A stretch of DNA of 64,000 nt from Actinopolymorpha cephalotaxi. GTDB lineage: Bacteria; Actinomycetota; Actinomycetes; Propionibacteriales; Actinopolymorphaceae. Positions 1 through 6,478 of this stretch are shown here, piece after piece. Position 1 is the stretch's first letter. Each line of letters starts with the position of its first letter. The stretch lies in NCBI RefSeq assembly GCF_013408535.1, contig NZ_JACBZA010000001.1, positions 4,114,850 through 4,178,849 of the forward strand, read 5' to 3'. The notes beneath the pieces were generated by a model, which made no database searches, had not been told where the DNA came from, and saw only the letters and a program-made list of their open reading frames with translations. Both the position numbers and the translations under genes were made by a program.

Positions 1-23
1 CCGCCCCTGGGAGCATCGGCGGT

Positions 24-1160
24 ATGCCCGTCGGTTCGGTCGAGCCCGCTCCCGCCACCGCCATCTCCCGTCGCCTCGACGCACTCGCCCGAGCTGCCGT
101 CGGAGCCGGCGTGGTCCCCGGTCTGAGCATCGCGCTCGCCGACCACACCGGGCCCGTCTGGACTTCGGCGTACGGCGTCACCGACCTCTCGGCCCCCTCA
201 CCGGTCGGTACGGACACGGTGTTCGAGGCCGCGTCGCTGACCAAACCGGTGGTCGCGTACGCCGTCCTCCTCCTCGTCCAGGAGGGCCGCCTCGACCTCG
301 ACCGTCCGCTGGACTCCTACCTCCCCGCCCCGTACCTGCCGGACGAACCCGCCGCGGCCGGCATCACCGCCCGGATGGTGCTCGGGCACACCACCGGCTA
401 CCCGAACTGGCGGCCGGCCGGACGTCCGCTCACCCTGACGCACTCCCCCGGCGCCCGGTTCGGTTACTCGGGCGAGGGCTACGTCCAGGTCGGGCGGGTG
501 GTCGAGCACCTCACCAGCCGGCCGCTGGGCACGTTCCTGGCCGAACGCGTCCTCACGCCGCTGGGGATGACCGACAGCGCGCTCACCTGGTCCGGCAACC
601 TCGGGGACGGTGAACTCAGGGACGGTGAGCTCGGGCACCGGGTGGCCCTCGGCCACACGGCGGCCCGTGAGGTCCTCGCCAGGCAGCAGCCGAAGGAGGC
701 GGTCGCTTCCTCGTCCCTGCACACCACCGCGACCGACCTCGCCCGGTTCCTCGCCTGCTTCCTCTCCCCCACCACCTCTCCGGTCACTCTCACGCCGGAC
801 GCCGTCTCTCCGGTCGCCGTAGCTCCCACCGCTCCGGCGGGGCCGCTGCGGCCGGAGGGAGTGGAGTCGATGCTGGCGCCGCACGTACGGCTGGACCCGC
901 CGCTCGCCTGGGGACTGGGCTGGGGCCTGATCCTCGAAGGTGGCCCCACCAAGGAGCGGATGTTCTGGCAGTGGGGCGACAACCCCGGCTACAAGGCGTT
1001 CGCCGCCGGCTCGCCGGCCGCGGACGTCGGCGTGGTCGTGCTCACCAACGGCGACCAGGGACTCGACGTCGCCGCCGGTCTGGTGCGGGAGGTGCTGCCG
1101 TCCACCGCGCCGGCCTACGTCCGGGTGGCGACCGACCGGCTCACGCCCGGTCGAGGATGA
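24..1160 (+). CDS. Serine hydrolase, beta-lactamase/class C family
   Basis: Probable serine hydrolase of the beta-lactamase/D-alanyl-D-alanine carboxypeptidase/esterase fold (378 aa). The catalytic SxxK motif is SLTK (about residues 71-74, preceded by FEAA). A Tyr-containing second motif (FGYSGEGY) lies near residue 148, and the C-terminal WGDNPGYKAFAAG stretch sits where the KTG-like triad is expected. There is no signal peptide, so a cytoplasmic esterase or peptidase role is likelier than a secreted beta-lactamase; the substrate cannot be told. The ATG at 24 has GGGAG some 10 bases upstream. Its 3' end overlaps the convergent GMC oxidoreductase by 20 bp. A second, unrelated-in-position serine hydrolase occurs at 53.6 kb. 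Confidence 0.85.
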   Translation: MPVGSVEPAPATAISRRLDALARAAVGAGVVPGLSIALADHTGPVWTSAYGVTDLSAPSPVGTDTVFEAASLTKPVVAYAVLLLVQEGRLDLDRPLDSYLPAPYLPDEPAAAGITARMVLGHTTGYPNWRPAGRPLTLTHSPGARFGYSGEGYVQVGRVVEHLTSRPLGTFLAERVLTPLGMTDSALTWSGNLGDGELRDGELGHRVALGHTAAREVLARQQPKEAVASSSLHTTATDLARFLACFLSPTTSPVTLTPDAVSPVAVAPTAPAGPLRPEGVESMLAPHVRLDPPLAWGLGWGLILEGGPTKERMFWQWGDNPGYKAFAAGSPAADVGVVVLTNGDQGLDVAAGLVREVLPSTAPAYVRVATDRLTPGRG

Positions 1161-2757
1161 GGTCGGCCGCGTGCCAGGCCATCGCCATCACCGGGCCGTT
1201 CAGGTTGCCCGAGACCATGGCCGGGAGCACCGAGGCGTCCATGACCCGAAGGTTGTCCACTCCCCGGACCCGCAGGCGGGAGTCGACGACGTCCTCGTCG
1301 TTCGGGCCCATCGCGCACGTGCCGATGGCGTGGTAGCCGCAGTAGCCGGAGTCCAGCATGGTGTCCACGACGTCCTCGTCGGTGCGTACGCCCGTACCGG
1401 GGAAGGTCTCCGCCGACAGCCGCCCGGCGATCGGCTCGTGCGCGAAGAACTCCCGCATCCGGGCCAGGACGTCCACGGCGATCCGGCGGTCGTGCTCCGA
1501 GCCCAGGTAGTGGGGGTCGACGTCCATCGGCGCGTCCGGGTCGGCGGAGGTGATGCGCACGCTCCCCTCCGCGGTCGGGCGCAGGATCTCCGCCACGGCG
1601 GACAGGCCGGGCTCGCGCTCGACCGTGACCGCCTCTCCCGCCTGGTACGTCGCGACGGACCACGGCCCCGTCAGCACCTGGGCGTCCGGACGGTCCAGGC
1701 CGGGCCGGCTCTTCAGGAACGCGATCACGTCGTACGCCGGTGTGGCCAGCGGGCCGTCCCGGCGTACCAGGTATTTCAGCGCGGTGAGCCCCTGCCGGGC
1801 CGGTGAGGACAGCATCCGGTTGGTGCCGAGGTTCTCCCGGAGCCGGAACTTCAGCGGCAGGCACCTGTGCTCGCGCATCCGCGCGCCGACCAGCCCCCGG
1901 TCCAGGCGTACGTCGACACCGGCCGCACGGAGCACGTCGGCCGGGCCGATCCCCGACTGCTGGAGCAGCTTCGGCGTACCGAGGCTGCCCAGGGCCAGCA
2001 CCACCTCACGCGCAGCCCGGAACTCGGCGGTGGCCCCGGCGGCGTCGCGGGCACGCACCCCGACCACCTTGTCGCCGCCGAACAGCAGGCCGGTGACCGT
2101 CGTCCGGGTGCGCACGGTCAGGTTGGAGCGGCGGCGTACGGGACGGAGGAACGCGGTGGCCGCGCTGACCCGGCGGCCGTCGCGGATGGTGGCCATGGTG
2201 TGCCCGATGCGTTCGCCGCCGGTCTCCGCCGCATCGTCGACGTCGTTGACGTCCCGCACCGGCGTGAGCCCGACCGACCGGCCGGTCTCGACCATCTCCA
2301 CCGACAGCGGATCGGGCCGCCGGGGCGGTGACACCCCGAGCGGCCCGCCCGCGCCCCGGCTGTCCGACGGACCGAGGATGTTGTCCTCGAAGCCCCTGAA
2401 GACGGGCAGCATCGTGTCCCAGCCCCAGCCGGGGATGCCGAGCCGGACGAGACTGTCCCAGTCGTGGCGGTCGCCGCGGTTGTAGACCAGGCCGTTGATC
2501 GAGCTCGAACCGCCGAGGACCTTTCCCCGGGGCCACACCTCGGGCCGGGCCCGCGGGCCGAAGGGCCGGGTCTGGTAGTGCCAGGCCTTGCCGGGGTCGT
2601 CCATCAGCTTCCCGAACCCCTTCGGCACCCGGAACAGCGGATGGCGGTCGGACCCGCCGGCCTCGACCAGCAGCACCCGCACGTCCGGGTCGGCCGACAG
2701 CCGATTGGCGAGTACGCATCCCGCGGACCCGGCACCGACGATGACGTAGTCGTACAC
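1141..2757 (-). CDS. GMC family oxidoreductase (FAD)
   Basis: FAD-dependent glucose-methanol-choline oxidoreductase, 538 aa, the usual family length. The N-terminal dinucleotide fold reads YDYVIVGAGSAGCVLANRL, the GMC signature GGSSSINGLVYNRG follows near residue 85, and the C-terminal catalytic region has YHAIGTCAMGP and a later GNLNGP. Such enzymes oxidise primary or secondary alcohols (choline, sugars, polyols); the substrate is unknown. I chose the GTG at 2757 because AGGAGGA lies 8 bp upstream and the fold begins at once. A further-upstream ATG at 2820 would add residues encoded by a tandem repeat and is less likely. The C-terminus overlaps the convergent serine hydrolase. Confidence 0.9.
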   Translation of the reverse strand: MYDYVIVGAGSAGCVLANRLSADPDVRVLLVEAGGSDRHPLFRVPKGFGKLMDDPGKAWHYQTRPFGPRARPEVWPRGKVLGGSSSINGLVYNRGDRHDWDSLVRLGIPGWGWDTMLPVFRGFEDNILGPSDSRGAGGPLGVSPPRRPDPLSVEMVETGRSVGLTPVRDVNDVDDAAETGGERIGHTMATIRDGRRVSAATAFLRPVRRRSNLTVRTRTTVTGLLFGGDKVVGVRARDAAGATAEFRAAREVVLALGSLGTPKLLQQSGIGPADVLRAAGVDVRLDRGLVGARMREHRCLPLKFRLRENLGTNRMLSSPARQGLTALKYLVRRDGPLATPAYDVIAFLKSRPGLDRPDAQVLTGPWSVATYQAGEAVTVEREPGLSAVAEILRPTAEGSVRITSADPDAPMDVDPHYLGSEHDRRIAVDVLARMREFFAHEPIAGRLSAETFPGTGVRTDEDVVDTMLDSGYCGYHAIGTCAMGPNDEDVVDSRLRVRGVDNLRVMDASVLPAMVSGNLNGPVMAMAWHAADLILDRA

Positions 2758-2784
2758 GGCGGTCGTCCTCCTGCCCTCGTTGGC

Positions 2785-2825
2785 AATGTGCACCGAGAAA
2801 TGTGCACCGAGAATGTGCACCGAGG
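2785..2825. repeat. 14-bp tandem repeat, about 3 copies
   Basis: Two perfect copies of aatgtgcaccgaga (2785-2798, 2799-2812) and a third copy lacking one base. Each unit contains the palindrome GTGCAC. The array sits 20-60 bp upstream of the GMC oxidoreductase ribosome-binding site, where a promoter or operator is expected, and about 85 bp downstream of the stop of the next gene on the same strand. Confidence 0.8.
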
Positions 2826-2910
2826 ATGGTCCACCCGGCCGGGGCGGCGCATCACCCCAGCGGATGAAACGCCGCTCCGCCGGCGGAGGTAGCGGCTCGT
2901 GCCGGAACGC

Positions 2911-3621
2911 TCAGTCCGCGGCGATGTTCGCGGCCTCCTTCGCCAGGTGGTCGACCTCGGCCTCGGTCACGTTGTCGGCGACGTCGACGAAGCCGACCCG
3001 GGTGCCCACGGAGAAGACGATGTACCCACCGGCGGGCGTGTCGGAGTCGTACGCCGGGAAGTAGGTGACGTTCAGCTTCGACTCCACGGTGACCGCGGCC
3101 CCGTAGCCGAAGTCACCACCGGAGATCGCGGCACATTCGTCCACCAGCGTCACGATCCTGTCCGCGGTAGCCCTCGCCTCGCGCGCGGTCCGCGTCTGGG
3201 CCACCTGTTCGACGACCTGGTGACCGGTGTGGAAGGGGTCGACGAGTTGTGAGCTGATCCTCGTCACTCCGCTGCTCGGCAGTACGTCGGAAAACTTCTT
3301 CTCGCCCGTGCAGGGGCTCAGGGTCTGCGCCGGGTCCGGTTCGGTCCGGGTGAACGAGTGGCCGGTCACGTCGAAGTAGAGGCGTTCCCGGACGACGTTC
3401 TCCTCCGACAGGGCGTCCTGCGGCTTCGGCGTGGCCGACTGCGTCGGCTTCGGCGTGGTGGTCTTCCGCGCAGTCGGTGTCGATGGTGTCGGTGTGGTCG
3501 AGGGCGGCGAATGAGCGGCCTTCTGGTCGTGGGCGTTCGCGACCTGGGCGGCGCCGGCACCACCACCGACGCCGGTGATCACAGCCGCGAGCACGGCCAG
3601 CGCCGCGTTGGCGAGCTTCAT
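2911..3621 (-). CDS. Secreted protein, possible sensor-type domain
   Basis: A 236-aa exported protein with no confident family. The N-terminal signal segment MKLANAALAVLAAVITGVGGGAG is followed by a Ser/Thr/Pro/Lys-rich linker of about 45 residues, then a compact domain with two cysteines (LSPCTGEKK and VDECAAISG) that may form a disulfide. The layout resembles extracellular sensor domains of the PknH type, but this is only a resemblance. The ATG at 3621 is preceded by GGGGGA; an upstream ATG at 3666 would bury the signal peptide. The gene lies 123 bp downstream of the sigma factor on the same strand and opposite a protein kinase, so it may be an output or a sensor of that pair. Confidence 0.7.
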   Translation of the reverse strand: MKLANAALAVLAAVITGVGGGAGAAQVANAHDQKAAHSPPSTTPTPSTPTARKTTTPKPTQSATPKPQDALSEENVVRERLYFDVTGHSFTRTEPDPAQTLSPCTGEKKFSDVLPSSGVTRISSQLVDPFHTGHQVVEQVAQTRTAREARATADRIVTLVDECAAISGGDFGYGAAVTVESKLNVTYFPAYDSDTPAGGYIVFSVGTRVGFVDVADNVTEAEVDHLAKEAANIAAD

Positions 3622-3744
3622 GGTGTCCCCCGTGAGGAGTTGGGCGGGTTTGTTCCCGCCGTTCACTCGTTTCGATGCGCCCTCGGCTCAGTTCGTTGGC
3701 GGTCGGCCGGAAAAGGATGTGAAGAGTGGTACGTGATGAGCGGG

Positions 3745-4302
3745 TCACAGCCTGGCCGTCAGCGCGGACCGCATGAACTTCCGTGCCACGTGGATGCGGT
3801 CGCGGACCGTGGCGAGCGAGGTGCCGGTGATCGCGGCGATCTCCTCGTACGGCAGTGATCCGAGGTCGCGCAGCACGAACGGCTCCACCACCTGCGGCTT
3901 GCGTCGTTCCAGCTCCGAGAGCGCCTCCATCAGGTCGAGGCGGGTTCCGGCCACCACGCTCGTGGTGCGCGGGTCGGCCGTCTCGGGAAGCTCGGCGGCG
4001 CCGTTCTCGTCCGCTCGCCGGCGCAGCCGCCGGTAGGTCATCCGGGCGCTGTTGGAGGCGATCACGGTGATCCAGCCCTCGAACGAGCCGCTGCCGGTGA
4101 AGCCGCCGATGTTCCGCGCGATCGAGACCAGCGCGTCCTGGGCGGCCTCCTCGGCATCGTCGAGGTGCGGCAGGAAGCGCGAGCACCGCCGGACGAGCAG
4201 TGGGCGGATGGCGCCCAGTAGTTCCTCGAGCGCGTCCGCGTCGCCCGAACGGGCCCGCGCCACCAGTTCGGAGAGCGGCGCCGGATCCGCGAAGGAGCTC
4301 AT
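3745..4302 (-). CDS. ECF-like RNA polymerase sigma factor
   Basis: 185-aa sigma-70 family factor of extracytoplasmic-function size. Region 2 covers about residues 25-95 (AEEAAQDALVSI, then FEGWITVIASNSARMTYRR) and region 4 is a C-terminal helix-turn-helix (LPYEEIAAITGTSLATVRDRIHVAR). It would direct RNA polymerase to a specific promoter set. No membrane anti-sigma factor is adjacent; instead a Ser/Thr kinase is divergently transcribed with only 17 bp between the start codons, which suggests control by phosphorylation or a shared switch. The ATG at 4302 has no clear Shine-Dalgarno, and a CAAGAT -10-like element at 4314-4309 would make the message leaderless. Confidence 0.88.
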   Translation of the reverse strand: MSSFADPAPLSELVARARSGDADALEELLGAIRPLLVRRCSRFLPHLDDAEEAAQDALVSIARNIGGFTGSGSFEGWITVIASNSARMTYRRLRRRADENGAAELPETADPRTTSVVAGTRLDLMEALSELERRKPQVVEPFVLRDLGSLPYEEIAAITGTSLATVRDRIHVARKFMRSALTARL

Positions 4303-4319
4303 AGGACAATCTTGTCCCC
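4303..4319. promoter_or_regulatory. 17-bp divergent intergenic dyad (sigma/kinase)
   Basis: The whole gap between the sigma-factor and kinase start codons contains a perfect inverted repeat, GGACAA-TC-TTGTCC (4304-4317). CAATCT (4307-4312, plus strand) and CAAGAT (4314-4309, minus strand) both fit the xAxxxT -10 pattern at leaderless distance from their ATGs. The two -10 elements overlap, so polymerase on one should block the other. The motifs are visible; the promoter assignment is inferred. Confidence 0.55.
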
Positions 4320-5243
4320 ATGAGGCAGGTCGGGCGCTACCGCATGCGGCGAGTACTCGGCTCCGGCGCGTTCGCGACCGTGTGGCTGGGCGAGGACCCG
4401 GCCCTCGAGGTGCACGTGGCGATCAAGGTGCTCGCCGAGAACTGGGCGAACAACGCGGACGTGCGGGAGCGGTTCCTGGCGGAGGCGCGGCTGCTGCGCC
4501 GGGTCGACGACCCCCGCCTGGTGCGGGTCTTCGACGTCGGGGAGAGCGAGGACGACGAGGCGCGTCCCTACTTCGTGATGGAGTACATCCCCGGCGGCAC
4601 GCTCACGGAGCGGATCGGTTCACTGAGTACGCGGGAGGCACTGGCGTACGGCGTGGCGGCCGGCGAGGCCGTCCAGGTGCTGCACGACGCCGGCATCGTC
4701 CATCGCGACGTCAAACCGAGCAACCTGCTGATCGATGACCGCAGTACGCCGCCTCGGCTCGTGGTCTCCGACCTGGGAAGCGCGAAGGTGCTCGCCGAGG
4801 CCTCCGGTTTCACCGTCACGACCGGCACCCCGAGCTACATGGCGCCGGAGCAGATCCACCAGACCGACGGCTTCGACGGCCGGGCCGACGTCTACGCCGT
4901 GGCCGCGGTCACCTACCACCTGCTCACCGGGCAGCCCGCCTTCTCCGACCACAGTCCGGCGGCGGTGCTGGACCGCCGGGCCGACACCAAACCGCCACCC
5001 GTGGCGGCCCGCCTCGGCCGGCCCGCCGAGCTCGACCGGCTCCTCGCCCGTTCGCTGAGCTGGGACCCGGGCAAACGTCCGGGCACTGCGGCGGAGTTCG
5101 CCCGCGAGCTCGGGCGCTTCCTGGCCGACGACCCGCACCTGCACCGCCCGGGCCGGGAGGTGCCGACCGTGCCGGTGCTGGTCTTCTGTGTCGTCCTCGC
5201 GGCGGCGCTGTTCGCCGTCACCTACCAGTTGCTGGCCCGCTGA
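4320..5243 (+). CDS. Membrane-anchored Ser/Thr protein kinase
   Basis: 307-aa Hanks-type kinase. Visible elements are the glycine loop (LGSGAFATVW, about 13-22), VAIKVL with the ATP lysine (about 36), the catalytic loop HRDVKPSN (about 127-134), the metal motif as DLG (about 150) and PSYMAPEQ. A single C-terminal membrane segment (about 278-304, VLVFCVVLAAALFAVTYQLL) ends the protein with only three residues outside it. Unlike PknB-type kinases it therefore has no extracellular sensor; a separate protein, perhaps the secreted product at 2911-3621, could supply sensing. The divergent sigma factor is the obvious candidate substrate. Both partner assignments are inferences from gene order. Confidence 0.92.
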   Translation: MRQVGRYRMRRVLGSGAFATVWLGEDPALEVHVAIKVLAENWANNADVRERFLAEARLLRRVDDPRLVRVFDVGESEDDEARPYFVMEYIPGGTLTERIGSLSTREALAYGVAAGEAVQVLHDAGIVHRDVKPSNLLIDDRSTPPRLVVSDLGSAKVLAEASGFTVTTGTPSYMAPEQIHQTDGFDGRADVYAVAAVTYHLLTGQPAFSDHSPAAVLDRRADTKPPPVAARLGRPAELDRLLARSLSWDPGKRPGTAAEFARELGRFLADDPHLHRPGREVPTVPVLVFCVVLAAALFAVTYQLLAR

Positions 5244-5365
5244 CCTCCCATCGGTCGGTGCGGCCAGGTCCGGCCGGTGCGGTCGGCGGTGCTTGCGGCC
5301 GGCGCGGGAGCGGACGACGCTGCTCGGGACCTGACCGGGATTCCCCGGAGGCCTGACAAGCCAGG

Positions 5366-5411
5366 GTTGACAGCGGGCGTTGACAGCGGGCGTTGACAGC
5401 GGGCGTTGACA
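5366..5411 (+). repeat. 13-bp tandem repeat carrying four TTGACA hexamers
   Basis: GTTGACA recurs at 5366, 5379, 5392 and 5405, exactly every 13 bp, in the unit gttgacagcgggc. Each copy holds a perfect TTGACA -35 hexamer. The array ends about 27 bp before the start of the Gfo/Idh/MocA gene, in the right place to influence its transcription. Confidence 0.85.
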
Positions 5412-5437
5412 GGCCCATCGAACGGAGGAGGCACGTG

Positions 5438-6436
5438 GTGCTTGACATCGGGGTGGTGGGCGCGGGAATCCGGGGCCGGATGTTCGCGCAGGCGCTCGGT
5501 CAGCTCCCGGACGTGCGCGTGGTGGGGGTCGCCGACCCGACGCCGGCCGGAGCCGAGCTGGCGGCCGAGCTCGGCGCCGCCGCCCACGCGGGCCACGAGG
5601 ATCTGCTCGCCGCGCACGACCTCGCCGGCGTCGTGGTGGCCACCCCGGACTTCGCGCACCGGGACGCGGCGGTCGCCGTCGCCCGCGCAGGGATCGGCCT
5701 GCTGGTGGAGAAGCCGCTGGCCACCGACGTCAAGCAGGCCAGGGAGATCGAGGCCGCGGTGGAGGGCGGCGGTGGCCCGGCGATGGTGGCGTTCGAGAAC
5801 CGCTGGAACCCGCGCTTCGTCACCGTCCGGCGCCAGATCACCGACGGCGCCGTCGGCGACGTGCTCTTCCAGTGCGCACACCTGAACGACACCAGGTTCG
5901 TGCCGGAACGGATGCTGTCGTGGGCCGCGCGAACCACCCCGGCGTGGTTCCTGATGCCGCACACGGTCGACCTGGCGCTGTGGCTGTCCGGGCGTACTCC
6001 CAGCTCCGTCTACGCGACCGGCCTGCGGCGCGAGCTGGCCCGGGACGGCATCGACACCTACGACGGCGTCCACGCGCTGGTGACCTTCGACGACGGCACC
6101 ACCCTCGCGCTGCAGTCGCACTGGGTGCTGCCCGAGTCCTATCCCAGCGTGTTCGACTTCCGGTACGAGCTCGTCGGCAGCCGGGCCGCGGTGCGGGTGG
6201 ACGGATCCGACGAGGGCGTGCACTTCGCGGGCCCGTCACTGCAGTGGCTGCACCACTCCACGGTGGAGCGCGACGGCCGGCTGGTCGGTGTGGCCGCGGA
6301 GATCGCCCGCGACTTCGCCGGCCTGCTACGGGGCGAGCCGGTGACCGCACCCACCCTGGCCGAAGGCGTCGCGGTCACCGCCGTGGTGGCCGCCGTGCAC
6401 GAGAGCGTCACCTCCGGCCAGGTCGTACGGCTCTGA
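5438..6436 (+). CDS. Gfo/Idh/MocA family oxidoreductase
   Basis: NAD(P)-dependent sugar or inositol dehydrogenase-like protein, about 332 aa. The Rossmann fold starts immediately (LDIGVVGAGIRGRMFAQAL), EKPLATD (the conserved EKP motif) is near residue 92, and the C-terminal half matches the alpha/beta domain that shapes the substrate pocket (MPHTVDLALWLSG). It probably oxidises or epimerises a sugar derivative. GTG at 5438 (or 5435) is preferred because GGAGGAGG lies directly upstream; the longer reading frame from 5393 begins inside the 13-bp repeat. It is flanked by glycosidase genes, which fits carbohydrate use. Confidence 0.88.
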   Translation: MLDIGVVGAGIRGRMFAQALGQLPDVRVVGVADPTPAGAELAAELGAAAHAGHEDLLAAHDLAGVVVATPDFAHRDAAVAVARAGIGLLVEKPLATDVKQAREIEAAVEGGGGPAMVAFENRWNPRFVTVRRQITDGAVGDVLFQCAHLNDTRFVPERMLSWAARTTPAWFLMPHTVDLALWLSGRTPSSVYATGLRRELARDGIDTYDGVHALVTFDDGTTLALQSHWVLPESYPSVFDFRYELVGSRAAVRVDGSDEGVHFAGPSLQWLHHSTVERDGRLVGVAAEIARDFAGLLRGEPVTAPTLAEGVAVTAVVAAVHESVTSGQVVRL

Positions 6437-6450
6437 CCCCAGGGCACCCG

Positions 6451-6478
6451 ATCAGGACCGCCCGATCAGGACCGCCCG
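6451..6478. repeat. 14-bp direct duplication at a stop codon
   Basis: The sequence gatcaggaccgccc occurs twice in tandem. It places a minus-strand TGA at 6468-6466 (the stop of the GH-like 10 gene) and again 14 bp further downstream at 6454-6452. This is one of several stop-codon-anchored repeats in the window. Confidence 0.7.
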
